A stretch of 64,000 bases of DNA from Rosellinia necatrix (lineage: Eukaryota; Ascomycota; Sordariomycetes; Xylariales; Xylariaceae). Location: the NCBI GenBank assembly GCA_021209875.1, contig JAGYVD010000007.1, positions 1,922,001-1,986,000 on the forward strand. Reading direction: 5' to 3'. The position numbers and the translations under genes are program-made. The notes under the pieces are model-generated. The model ran no database searches. It saw only the letters and a list, made by a program, of their open reading frames with translations, and was not told where the DNA came from. Positions 1 through 11,268 of this stretch are shown here, piece after piece. Every line of letters starts with the position of its first letter. Positions within the stretch are counted from its first letter, which is position 1.

Positions 1-698
1 GTTTAATCTCCACGCGAGCAAAAAATTAGTTTAATTCCGCTAGGGCCATCCCATTTTAACAGTTACGTTAAAGAAGGACCTTGGACCGCTCACAGGCAGA
101 AAGACGTTTCTATGATAAAGGGTGTGTTAAAAGGGGATGGCGTGACTAAATCTAGCTTCGGCCTAAACGTTACTTTTTTTATGAATATTGTAGTATGTTG
201 GAAGTTGGTAGTATGTAAATGTGGTCGTCAATTTTTAATTTTTAATGGCATTTGAGCAGACCATAACGAGTGGTACGTGGTGTGAACATTGACTACTCCT
301 CCGAGCATGGGAATATGAGATACAAAGGAATAGTAAATGTAGGATGAGACTAGAGTCACATTATCTGTTCCTGGTAAACAATGATTGAAGGAACCGGCGG
401 GTATCCTGTAATCAAGACTGACACGATATAACGGGTAGACAAGGTTTCTACGAGGAAGTAGTTCAGGTTCTATCTGCTCTTTTCTCTCCTAGGGCAGGAT
501 GAAAGCAAGTTAAACTTAGCAAGGTGACCAAGTAATAGAGTGAAGATATACAGCCCTCCCCTGCGTAAACTCGGCGTATATAAACATCCCGGAGCCCCAG
601 CAACGTACCGGGGTAGATCTCTGTCTATATCATATCCCCGCCGAAGGCCCCTTCCGCGCCCCCTACTTCAGTCTACAGCCTTCTCCTCACCGCACACG
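1..698. other. Intergenic, left edge of window
   Basis: No coding frame is supported here. The left part is AT-rich. A TATA-like box lies at the right end and serves the gene that starts at 699. Confidence 0.5.
577..584 (+). promoter_or_regulatory. TATA box of the secreted orphan
   Basis: A perfect TATATAAA lies 115 bases before the ATG at 699, with a pyrimidine-rich stretch after it. Position and sequence suit a core promoter. This supports the start at 699 over any upstream start. Confidence 0.5.
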
Positions 699-1707
699 AT
701 GGATTTTATTGGCTTAATAATTGGTGTCCTCTCTCCAGCCCTAGCGGCTGCGGTGGGAAACACCCCCAACCCGATGGCAAACATGAGGGAGGTCGTGCTG
801 TACACACCCACGTACACCATAAAGAATCCTCTGAGCCGGCTGGAGCAGGAGAGCGCGGATATCAAGATACGCTGCGAGGACGTAGGGCCGTACTGCTGGA
901 ATTTCCCCCTGGACGCCCCGGAGACGGAGAGCTTCGGTGTGCGCGTGTTCTGCAGCGCCGTCGTCCGGCGGAAAGGCCACCAGCACCACGGCGGCAGCGG
1001 CGGCGAGGTCGGCACCGAGATGAAGCGAAAGCGCAGCTACGACATCGAGCCGAGCATCATGCTCCCCTGCCCGCTCGGCGCGGCGTGCGAGCTGACCCTC
1101 GACGTGAATGGCGAGCCGGACGCCCCGGACGTCGTCGTCGCCGTGGGCGGCGCCAATGCCAACGACACAGATGACTACAACGGCGGCGCGTATGGCTACG
1201 GCGGCGGCGGCGGCGGCGGCGGCAACGTCTACGACGAAGACGCCTGGATCTGGTTCGAGAACGATGAGGGCGTGGTCCCGGGCCTGCTGGCCGCCGAGGA
1301 ACAGATAGACGACCCCTCGGCGTGGATCCCTCTGGGAGAGCTCGTCCGCGACGTCGATTACAGCGCCGACTACCTCCCCGACGAGGAGCTCGCGGCTCTC
1401 TACGAGGATCAGGATTACGACGATCAAGATTACGGCACCAAGTACCCCTACTTCCTCTACACCGAGGATACCACCACGGTCGTCGTCGACGACGACGACG
1501 ACGACGACAATAATAACAACAACGACAACAACATATACGATGATGTAGGTGCGGGCAAAGAGCTGCCCATTATCGTCGCTCTCCCGGATCCCCCCGCCCG
1601 ACTTCCCCCGGCACCTCCGCGCCGGCCCGTGGTTCACGTTCAAGTGCGTCGTGCCGGACGAGGACTACCGGACGCATCTGGCGGCGCCCGCGAGCGAAAC
1701 GGTGTAA
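699..1707 (+). CDS. Secreted acidic orphan protein, frame broken at a C6 run
   Basis: The start at 699 gives a hydrophobic N-terminus (MDFIGLIIGVLSPALAAAVG) that looks like a signal peptide. The body has several cysteines, then a poly-Gly tract (from about 1199), then an acidic tail with Asp and Asn runs (about 1485-1535). I do not recognise the family. The same frame runs on to 1745 but turns into Arg/Pro-rich nonsense. If the C6 run at 1590-1595 is read as C5, the frame enters a natural-looking end containing GPWFTFKCVVPDEDYRTHL and stops at 1705-1707, giving about 335 residues. No intron can explain the shift, because no usable acceptor lies in between. The single-base excess may be a sequencing error or a real mutation. 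Confidence 0.6.
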
Positions 1708-2883
1708 GAGAAAGGAAACAAACCGTCCGTCTGGCGAGCAGATAGGGGGAAGGGAAGGGAGGGGAGAGGGCAATATCAGCTTAACTCGGAGTCTTTGTCG
1801 GTGATTTTTTAAACACCCTCTCCCTCGTCCCCCTTCCCTCTTCCCCCTTCCCCGTCACACGGAGAGCGGTGCTAGCTGGAACATGTCGTTCTTGTCTTTT
1901 TTTTTTTTTTTTTTACCTTGGGGGCATGATTTTAAAACGACAACGTTACGAAAGGTGCTTTGCTAGCCTCCCATACTACCTTTAAAATAATTATTTAGGA
2001 ATCAGTCATCCGCGTTGGTTGGTTGCGTGCACAAGCTGTTGTTAATGTCGAGACGACGCGAGGCGTGCCTTCGTGGCAGAGATCTAGGTGAAGCGGATTT
2101 GGCGAATCTCAAGGTAGCTTTATTACGCCTTGCGAGGTAACAAGGTTCTTGACTTGGTTTTACCAAGGAGTCCACTGAAGCGTTGATCCTTGCTTCTGTG
2201 CGGTTATTGTAAAGACAGTGTTAGAAGACTCCCTGGTCCGCCGAATGACTAGCGTCAAGTCTAGCATATCACCAATGGCGCGGTTGGCTGATGCCTCATT
2301 GTGGAGGATACCTAGGTAGGTATAGCTTTGGGTATAGCCTGTATAATGTAGTGAGTCGCGGTCATTGTCACTCCAGCGATAATGGTAGGAAGCAAAATAA
2401 GTTGACCATGCAACGACACACTACAACACGAAAGCGAATAGTATATCGACCCGAGAAAAAGTAGAACTACATCTGACGCTGCTCTCGCGACAAGTATATC
2501 CCTCATATCCCTACCATCCATCTTCGTCCTTCGATCTCTTAAACAAAGACGCTGAAGGCGCAGGGTCAAGGATAGATTCTAGAAGTTGCCCCTAGCACGC
2601 AACACAAAACCCAGGAGCTTTAACGCCGGAGAAAACGCCTAGCAAAAACCCGCCGAATGGAAGCCTTTCGCAATGGCGACTGCCGTGACCCCTGACGCCA
2701 AACTGAACTGCTGCTAATAACACGTTGAAGCCAAATATACTTTCCACGGGTAAGCGCTAGCATCGTAAGCCATGCATACCAAGCCCTAGTGATTCCTATC
2801 CATGATCTTTCCCTGAAGTAAAAAAAAAAAAGAGAAATATGTCCATACCATGACGACCGACATCGGCGTACGACAATCAAGCA
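1708..2883. other. Intergenic between the secreted orphan and rad52
   Basis: No supported gene. The stretch contains an 18-base poly-T tract and likely holds the 3' ends of the two convergent flanking genes. Confidence 0.45.
1897..1914 (+). repeat. Poly-T tract (T18)
   Basis: Eighteen consecutive T residues lie about 190 bases past the end of the secreted orphan. This is a simple homopolymer with no further function visible. Confidence 0.85.
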
Positions 2884-4676
2884 TCACGTTGTCTTCTGCC
2901 TCTTGGCATCTATCCCGGCAGCCCCGGCAGCTGCGGAAGGTCCATTCACTGAAACTTCCGTAAGCGGCGTCCTATTACCGCCGCTATCGGGGCCACTAGG
3001 AGCAGGCCGCTTCATGGTCGGCGGGCGATACTGCCCTCTATTACCCAGCGGGCTCCCGGCCCCCGGCGCACCGATTTGCCTCATTTGGCTCAGCGACGGA
3101 TTAACGACATTCGGCGGGCCGTTAGAACCAGGACGCTGTTGGTCTAACTCTCTCTTCACTGGTTGGACATGAACTCCACTCCGGGCCAAAGGTTTCGAAG
3201 ATCCATGGTCGATGCCGGGCGTCTTCCGGATCGATGGACTATCGGTGCGGGGGTCAAAGACTTTCGCCCCTCGGTCCATACTGATCGCTGTTCCCGGATC
3301 TGCGCTTTCTGGTATGTCTTTCACTGAACGCGCTGAAAAGAAGGTAGCCGGTTCGTGAGGGACGCCAGTCGGGGCGTTCATACCCCCCAGCGGCCGCGAG
3401 GCGACATTGGGGGGTGGAGTCATCATCCTGTTATTCGCCGTGGCCTGTTGGGCTGTGATGCTCGCATTGCCGTGTGGCCTGGGCGGCTGTTGTTGGGGGT
3501 TAGGTCGGCCCTGGAATTGGCCGGCTGGCCGTTGCGCTTGTTGGTTTGGGGTATGAGGTGGTCTAGGTGGTTGGGCAGCAGGTCTAGAGGGTGGCTGCAT
3601 TGGTTTTGATTGTTGCCCGTTCAGGGGCGGTCTACTACGGTCATTGGAATTCCCAGCGATGGAGCTCTGTGATTTTTCGCTAGAACGGGCGGAAGTATCG
3701 TTCGTGCCAGATAATGCCACTTCATCGGGGTGGCCGTCTTCGGTGACACCAAAGTCAGCCATGTCAAAATCGCCGAAATCTTCTTCCAGAGCTAAAGCGT
3801 CGGATAATACTACACATCCAGCAAATCAGCATCCGTCCAATCAATACCGTCGGAGTCGAACACACCACTCGTATTAGCCCGATCGTTGCTACTATCAGCG
3901 ACAGCTTTCGGTTCCACCTTGACGAGATCATGTTCCTTCTTGATGAAATCGGCACGCCGGTGGAGGTTCTCTTCGTCGAACTTGGTCGGGCCGACCTTGA
4001 TCTTCGTCACCTTGGCCAGGTAGTCCTTGTCGTAGATGCAATTGCCCAACACATTACCGAAGTTGCGCAATGCCCGCTTCAGTGCGTCCGTGGTGCCCTC
4101 CTTCTTCGCCTTCTCGAAAGCGGCGGCCTTGCCCTTGCAGTTCTCTATGTGGCCATAGCCGATATCTTCATGAAACGTGCCGTCGCGCAGCGTGACCCGC
4201 ACGATGACCGACAAGCCCAGGGAGATCTTCAGTGTCTGGGGGTTTTCGTCGACAAAATCAACCTGTATGTTCTGGATACTGGAGGACCACCCGTTGAAAC
4301 CGAAGACCTCGTTGGCAAGGGCGATGCATTTCTCGGCGGCGATGTAGTGCACCTTCTGGCCGGAGGGGCCGCTGCGGGAAGACAGGTACTCGGGCCCAAG
4401 CTGCTTCTCCAGCCGGGCTTGGAGGGTGGCGATCTCGGTGGCCGTGAACTCGGAGATACGCGGTTTGGCCTCCTCGAAAGGGTTGGCGATGCTGCTGTGT
4501 TGGTCGCCCGGACTGTTGGATGACCGTGGTTAGCTGACTTCGCGCGACGCGTTGGCAGAGCGGCAGTGTGTAGTGTGCAGTGTGTAGTGTGTAGTGTGTA
4601 GTGTGCAGTGTGTAATGTGTGGTGTTTGTTGTTAGAGTCACGGCGTCGGGTGGTGGGTGGAAACATACGCTGGCAT
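2884..4676 (-). CDS. rad52: DNA recombination/repair protein Rad52
   Basis: Rad52 loads Rad51 and anneals single strands in homologous recombination in the nucleus. Three exons fit: 4676-4669, 4512-3848 and 3791-2884, about 526 residues, normal for fungi. Exon 1 is only 8 nt (ATG CCA GC) before GTATGT; exon 2 completes MPAPGDQHSSIANPFEE. The conserved annealing domain (about residues 30-195) includes QKVHYIAAEKCIALANEVFG, GWSSSIQNIQVDFVDE and GYGHIENCKGKAAAFEKAKK. The C-terminal half is Pro/Gln/Asn-rich and disordered, ending AKRQKTT. Between exons 2 and 3 the frame is lost at a TAG (about 3810). A 56-nt intron (GTATTG at 3847 to TTTAG at 3792, with a CTGAT branch-like site) restores phase and gives DSDALEEDFGDFDMADFG. 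Family assignment is firm. The last junction is inferred. Confidence 0.93.
4565..4622 (-). repeat. GTGTAGT microsatellite inside rad52 intron 1
   Basis: On the plus strand about eight imperfect copies of TGTGTAGTG/TGTGCAGTG lie inside the 156-nt first intron of rad52 (4513-4668). The repeat makes this intron long compared with the 50-90 nt introns elsewhere in the window. Confidence 0.8.
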
Positions 4677-6133
4677 GGCGAGAGGTCTACGCTTTGAAGT
4701 CGTCGGTTGGGGACATTGAAGTTGCAGAGCCGACGAACAAAATAGCGGCGTGAAGGCGAGGGCGTATGTTATACGCAAAGTCTACGTTCAAGGTGGTGGC
4801 TCGCTCACCAATCCGGGTGGATTTGATCGGGGGTGTTGGGGCGTCAGGGTGTCGGGGCGTCAGGGTGTCGGGGTAGTTGGTAGGTAAGTAAGTAAGTAAG
4901 TAAGTTAGGTTAGTTAGATGGTTAATTGAGTTAATTGAGAGGCGACGCGCTCTCCAACACACACGTGGTGTGTGGCATGGATGGCACCCCCACTATGATT
5001 ACATAACAAATCCCGATTGACACCAAGTCACGAGACCTGCCTTAGAACTACCACCTGCGAGCCGTTGTTATAGTTAATTGACGTCCCCCGTCCCCTATTC
5101 ACCTCAGTGTGTGTCGCTCAATATCGCCATTTCCTTGTTTGTTACTTATGTACCACTACCATTGCTCCATACCCCCCGGCTTGGCCCTCTCGACAGAAGA
5201 ACCCGACCCAGTACTCTTATAGTACCCAAAGGCCAGCCGGGGGACTTGATAGTGGCAATTGAACCAACGGTGTAATCCCAACGGTGTAATCCCTCCCGCT
5301 GTAAACATAAGCATAGCGCTGAGCACATGGTTGCTTCAGCAACATCCCGTTTACCCGGTAGCCGAATATAGGAACGATGGACAAATGTCCATGCATTCGC
5401 TGCCTGCTCTCGGCCGAGGAGAGAGCGCCACTTCAGCCGCCTTGCAAACAAGAGAAATTGTGATTAGGCATCATTCATGGCAACTTTTAAACACATCACT
5501 ACTTCAAGCCACGCACATTTCTCAGCGAAAGCATATCGTCACTCACCCTGCATTGCGAGGCTGGCTCAACTAAGTCAGATTGCGAAGAAGTGAACCGACC
5601 AACTTTGGGCAGCCGCATCACGCGGGGGATATTATCTAAGGCCTTGTAAACCCGTCCCATATCGCGTCTTCCGACCATGCTCCTTAAACATAATTCACGC
5701 AAGCTGTCAGTTCTCCTATGTACAAATCCAGAAAGCCTAGCAACCTGCTCAGTTCATGCATCGAGGCAGCCTAGTTTTACTTGATCCTTGATCCAATTCG
5801 CAGCGGGACCTGCGGATCCGCATTAGGGACAGGAAGGATATCAAGTCGAATGAAGGATGGCCTAACGCCCCATCAATGACACTATAAAAACGCCCAAAGA
5901 TGTAAACCCGTGACGCCATATCCGAATCTATGCCCCCCTCCCCCAACAGTTGAGCCACGTAAAACGTCGTCATGACAAGGCAACAAGTGCGGACACAACC
6001 ACTTCCACACTGATGCGTAACAGACTGGACCGTACGCTCGCTGTCTTATGCAGTACCGTCATATGCTTTTTGTTCGTCCTTCGGCAGGTCACATCGGTCC
6101 GTGCGATTATTCCCGTCTTGGTCCGCGGTGCTT
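4677..6133. other. Intergenic upstream of rad52, repeats near 4835-4925
   Basis: No supported coding frame. Near the rad52 start there is a short minisatellite (alternating GTCAGGGTGTCGGGGC units, about 4835-4876) followed by an AGTA tetranucleotide run (about 4882-4906). The rest is ordinary intergenic sequence between rad52 and the 3' end of sts1. Confidence 0.5.
4835..4925. repeat. Minisatellite plus (AGTA)n microsatellite
   Basis: Tandem GGGTGTCGGGGCGTCA-like units are followed by AAGTAAGTAAGTAAGTAAGT and then TTAG repeats. The block sits 160-250 bases upstream of the rad52 start, so it lies in its promoter region. Confidence 0.7.
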
Positions 6134-7174
6134 TTACCAGGGTCCAACCCTCACGGAAGAACCGTAGCTGCCGGCCACAAGCTGTTCCAAGATGGAATTA
6201 GGGGTAGAGGAGGTGGCCGGCATCCCATTATTGGGATCCCCACCAACCCAGCCAACATTCTCAGCCATAGCTGACATAGCTGTATGCAACCGACCGCCGG
6301 ATTGCTGGTTGTGCTTCGCCAAGGTTTGGTCCCATCCATCCGAGTGCAAAACGAAACCTGCTCCCTTCTTAGAAGCTTCACCGATAACAAGTGCCCAGGC
6401 CCTTGAGATCTCATCATATGCGTTCTCTTTGTGATGGCGATAACCTTGACTCTCCCACTCCGGCAGGCTGTGGACTATCTTCGTTGCTCCATCCAAGAAC
6501 TGCAGTGATACGGCAGCCTGAGTCTCGTTCGGCGGTAGGTACTGTAGCGTGAAATCGGCAAGGGCATCGATGAGCGCGAGGAGAGGCTGCTTGACTCGGA
6601 AATAGGTGTAGTCTGAAGTAGAGCCACCGTATGGGAATGCCACTTGTAGTTTGGCGTGGTACTCGTCCAAGACCTGCAGTGCACATTCGACCGTCGGTCG
6701 TGGTGCGCCCTTGGCCACTTCTTCCCCTATCTCGGGCTGCCGTTCGCATATGGTCTGGAGCACTGTTCGGAGCTGTGTAATATCGAGAGTTTCCAAGAGG
6801 CGGGGAAGGGACAAAGGACGTCCGGTAGTATCGCTAGCTCGGGCCCTTTTCGCTGGTCGGACTAGTTGGCGGGCCTGCACGGCGGGAGAGCTCGACGGCG
6901 ACACAGACATTTCATCGAAGTCCTCGTCGGCTTTTCGTTTTCGATGGCCGGGTACGGCATTGTGGAAAGGGGACACTATTGACGAATGGTAAATAACGGA
7001 TCTTCACCCAATAAGGCCGCTAACGTCTCTGAGCCTGAGCATGGAAGGGAGGTTGGGAAACCCCGCAGGCATGGGGCGTGGTGATGAGAACATACTTGAG
7101 CGGGTAGGAGATCGACGGTTGGTGTCGTGAGCGTGGTGGAAGAAAGACGGCTTCGGCGATACGAGGACGTCCAT
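6134..7174 (-). CDS. sts1: Nuclear proteasome tethering factor Sts1/Cut8
   Basis: Sts1/Cut8 anchors the 26S proteasome at the nucleus. Two exons: 7174-7096 and 6975-6134, giving 306 residues. The intron (6976-7095) starts GTATGT and ends CAATAG. Exon 1 encodes MDVLVSPKPSFFHHAHDTNR followed by a Ser/Arg stretch. The splice makes an ATG codon, continuing MSPFHNAVPGHRKRKADEDF. The HRKRKAD(E)D basic stretch and the DEMSVSPSSSP segment are typical of the family. The helical core follows: LETLDITQLRTVLQTICERQ, PEIGEEVAKGAPRPTVECAL and YLPPNETQAAVSLQFLDGAT. Taking the ATG within exon 2 as the start would drop the conserved N-terminus. Family call is from remembered motifs and is strong. Confidence 0.9.
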
Positions 7175-8391
7175 AGCGCCAGATATTGTCGATAGTATGG
7201 GTGCTCTCGATGAAGCTCGGATGCTAAGGGCGAAAAGCGATGATGCGGCCAGGCGGTTGTCTGCCTAGCGGCTAGATCATGGAAGGAAGGGGGGAAGGGA
7301 TGGGTTCGATCGAAAATGCCGTCGAGTTGTGCGGAACGGGGGTTGGCTAGTGGGATGGCCTGAGCATCGGCCTTGGAGTCGGATTGGAGAAGAAAGGGAA
7401 TCGACCGGTGGTTCCTGTGACTGGGTAAGGAAGCTAAAAGAGCTGAGGACCGCCCGCTCACGCATCCACAGTGGCAGGTTAGAGCAGGAGTTGGTAGGAG
7501 GCGGTCGGAGGCGGTAGCGATGACTTGGATGATTTGATGAGAGGGAAAGAAGTGGATGGGCAGGATTGGGTGTTGTGCCGATGTGAGTGGGGCCGATGGT
7601 ACATCATGCTACATTCCCTCCCGGTTCAGAATCGCCCTCGCCCCTCGGTACTTGTACCTGAGGGGCGTCACCCCATCCCTGCTGTAGCGGCAACAGCGCT
7701 CCCAACAGCTGCCTTAGGTACCGGATATACATGTGCCTGGGCAACTGGGTCCCAAACAGCGCAATGAGCAGCTGACAAAGGGCGCCCGGGTTGTGTCTCA
7801 GCAGGTCACTGCTGTCCACTCCCCGGAACATCTGCTGGGCTTGCTGGCAAGCTGCGGTTGGCCAGCTTGGTTCAAATCAGTGGGGAGCTTGTTGCCTTTT
7901 CGGATAGGATGACCCTTGCTTTGCATACCTAACTAGGTACCTGGGCATGTACATATATTACATGCCTTGGAGTAAAATGTGCCACGATTACCTATCTGGA
8001 TAATCTTACTGGAGTATGATAGATAGGGGCTCTCGTCAAGCATCAAAACATGAGTCACCCTGAGCATTTGTGCATAAAGGACAAGATTCCCTACAGTTTT
8101 TGAGTCTAGCTATTCCTAAGTGTTGTGGCAACTAACACCCGATGCCCTTTCATCTCACACAACGTGACAAACATATATCCTACTTCATTCCTTGAAGCGA
8201 CATCTACAACAGCCCCAGAGCTATCCCGCCACCATGCTCTATGAGTGCCCATAAAGACACAAGAAACAGTGTGCATCGAGCTTCCCACACGAGCACCTCA
8301 CAGGCCGCTCATTATATCGCCATTCCATTCACCTCGGTACTTAGGCAAGTTTGTGAAAAGTCATCCTTGGTACGGGTGGCCACGAATTATG
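7175..8391. other. Intergenic upstream of sts1
   Basis: No supported gene. The first 350 bases hold purine-rich runs on the plus strand (CT-rich on the sts1 strand), as expected for a fungal 5' UTR and promoter. The remainder shows nothing distinct. Confidence 0.45.
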
Positions 8392-8808
8392 CTAGCAGTT
8401 CACCCTCAGTGAGCCTAACTGTTCCGCCAGGAGACGTATTGTGTCTCCGGTTGACGTCCGTCGGTGGCTATTGGCATTTCGGTCAATAATACGCTCAGTT
8501 TCGTCCCCTGTACCATCAAGATCGAGTCGACCTAAAGGGCTATGAGTTAGGGAATTCTCACCACGGGTTGCAGATGGCTGCTTTGTATTCTTTGGTTCGT
8601 CGCTAGCCCACCGGGAATGTGTAAGTCCTCTCTGATGGGGGGCAGTAGTAATAGTTGTGCTCTGGGGGGGATCATTGACCGGTGAGTTGCCCCTGCCGAT
8701 GCAGTATGAAGACGCATTGTCAGCTCCCATTGTCTTGGTCATAGCCTCGGTGCTATAGGTGGGAAGTTCGGGTGCAGATGGGTTTCGTTCTGGATGCCTA
8801 TGCCCCCC
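8392..8808 (-). other. Displaced C-terminal reading frame of the 8.8-11.3 kb gene
   Basis: After the stop at 8798, a second frame runs open to 8392 and reads like a disordered Ser/Thr/Pro tail (for example PSAPELPTYSTEAMTKTMG). It joins the upstream frame if the G6 run at 8803-8808 (minus strand) is five long; the product would then be about 890 residues. The alternative is that the gene truly ends at 8798, or that a 69-nt intron with GTAATC...CTATAG is used and the gene ends shortly after. Confidence 0.4.
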
Positions 8809-11268
8809 GGTAATTGATTACAGCGTTGAATTCTTTGATTGCGTTGGGACAGGGTTCATCGTATGATCTTAGCGCGGAGATTTCTTGTCCGCTACGTATA
8901 ATCCGTGAGTTCTGGGAACGAACAGTTGTATATAGAGCCGCAAGAACCTTTTTCTGTTCATCATAGGGCAGATTCAGAAACTCATCTGTTTCCACTAGAT
9001 GCAACAAGCTAGCCACGAAAACTGGATCCGGATGTGGCATAGGACAATCCCCAAGTATTATACTTAGAAACTTAGACATTCGGGCGACGACTGTATAGTC
9101 CACAGGATTCCACTGAGAGAGGTAGAATGCGCCAGATTGGCCGTTGGCAAAAGAGACACCCTCTATACCCTTCATATCATGAAGAGCTCTCGTAGCTTCT
9201 ACCGCCGCATCTGTTCGACTCTTGTTCCATTGGGCCTTCTTTCCTCCAGTAGTGAACTGCTTCTCTGGCGGTGTTCCGCCGGGGTTCATGACCCCTTCGG
9301 TAGCGAAAACCTGGGTGGTTACGGGCGCCTTATGATCAAGCCCAACTAACGCACCTCTTCGTGAAGATCTGCTGATTGGGTCCGGACTGAAGCTGATCAA
9401 GTCATTTTCACTCTCTTCTGGTCGAATCCCTATGGAATTTTCGGTTCTTATTCCAGCCAGGGTTGATTTCTCTTCCGCGGTGGGTAACAAAATAGGTGGA
9501 GTGTGTGGTCGAGCTTCAACCTTGGGTTGGCTATCTCCAGTTGCCAGTTCTACCCGAATAAGTTCCTCCGAGCCAAAATCCTTGAGCCCGGAATTCCCGG
9601 CTCGTGGCAATTTGAGACAGGGAGTATCAAGCTTTTCTGTTGGCGTTTCACTAGATTGGCTAGGTTTCGTGTGCCCCACCGCATCTCGAGTTAACGAAAG
9701 CTCAACGGTGGTCTCGGTGTAGATTGGCTCAGAAGAACCAGCATATTGACCTATGCGAACGTTTACTTCTTCCATGAAGTTTTTAGCTTCTTCGATATTT
9801 GGAAACCGGAGAGCAGTAGACCGGACAGGGTGAATCCCATCATATCGGCGAAGGAACGCTGTGCTTCCAGTCGTAAGCACCAATAACAATTGACGAATAT
9901 CACCTTTAGATAATTTTTTACCCTCAATCTTCAGTTCCCAGAGACCAACCGGCATGTTGGTAGGCTCATAAACAATTATTCTGCCCCCTTCAAGCCTGCC
10001 GCCCGCACCGCACTGGTCTGCCACGAGAATGTTCCCCTGGAAAAAAATTTCTCGTGTTTCTGGAGTAACAATGGCGCCAAAATTCGGGGGGTTTTCAGAA
10101 GCATTGGCCTCACTCGTCGCTTTACTTAATCGAGGTGGAGGCTGAAAAGAAGTAGGGGGAACCTGCGCAGCGGTGGATGGGCTCTCGCTTGCTTTTCGGA
10201 GATGCGGCAGCATCCGTGAAGTGGCACGATTGGATAAATCCCCAGCTTCATCCGTCTGAGAAGCAATACTTTGTATTATCTTTGAGAATACTTCCGGCCT
10301 TGCCTGTGGAGGAGATACTGGACGTGGCAGTCCTGGTTCGTGTGGAGCTGCATTAACCGGCCGTGATCCATTCATTGAGGATTGCTGAGGCTGGGTTGGT
10401 TTTCCGCGGCCTCGGCCGGCTCCTTGCTGTAGCTTCTGAGTCGACACATCTCGATCAACGAGTCCCTGGCCATGAACGGCACGCAACGGGAAACCTCCGT
10501 CGGCATGCACGACGTGTCCCTGGCCTGCAGGAAGATTCGTAATCGGGCCGCCGATATGACTGTCTGCGATTTTTGGCCGTCCTGTATCCCATCTCTTGAC
10601 TTCACCACCGTCAGGAATAATCCCCCCCAACGAAGAAACACGGTGGTCCGTGTTAGGGGCCGGTTTTCTTGATCTTGTTCCCTGATAATAAGTGGGTTTG
10701 CTATGTGCCCGTTAGGCACATCTTCCTTCATTCAAGTTGTAGTCAGCACATACATTGGATTGTACCGAGAGATTCCTTTCGTATTATGAGGTTGGTTGCT
10801 TTGCAGTTGTTCAAACGGTTGGCGTGTGGCGCGTCCGAGACGATGCGCGTTTCCATTATCTAAGGGATCTAGACCGCTCGCTTCAGCAGATTCGGCATCA
10901 TTGAACTCGCCGTCCGCGATAGCCGCTACCCCAGCTCGTTAGTTACCCGACATACCATACAAAATCCCACTGTACCTACCACGATACATCTTAGCGAGTT
11001 CGCTAAGCGGTGCGTTTTTCTTTCGAAGATGCAGCGATCCCGCAGCACCTGGAGTGTTGAATAAGAGAGCGGGTCTGGAGCGGGGTTCATCGTCGATTAG
11101 CTCCTCAATCCGATGGTTTCCTAGGTCGTCCTGCTGAGAATGTTACTATATGAAAAGCTCCAAATAATGGCGCGGGCGTTGGTAACCGTGCACAGGGTGA
11201 TCGTCGCTAGTAACAAGACAGGAGCTTACCATCATGGCCGCCAACGCGGTCAGGTTGTTTCCAGCCAT
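8798..11268 (-). CDS. Uncharacterised multi-exon fungal protein
   Basis: I do not recognise this family. Four exons fit in phase: 11268-11230, 11133-10980, 10925-10754 and 10700-8798, for about 755 residues. Introns are 96, 54 and 53 nt, and the last two have CTAAC branch sites. The N-terminus reads MAGNNLTALAAMM then QDDLGNHRIEELIDDEPRSR. A long low-complexity Gln/Pro/Ser region follows. A possibly folded segment starts near EIFFQGNILVADQCGAGGRL and includes GLWELKIEGKKLSKGDIRQL, which looks like alternating strands and a helix. A helical C-terminal part contains VDYTVVARMSKFLSIILGDC. No catalytic motif or membrane segment is visible. The stop at 8798 follows a G6 run, and a further open frame lies beyond (see the entry at 8392). 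Confidence 0.65.

Noticed and set aside
741..1643. 300-codon antisense frame opposite the secreted orphan
   Set aside because: It arises from GC-rich, repeat-coded Gly/Asp tracts read backward and gives Val/Ala/Arg runs. No start context or signal.
3930..4523. 197-codon plus-strand frame opposite rad52
   Set aside because: It mirrors conserved rad52 codons on the other strand and has no independent pattern.
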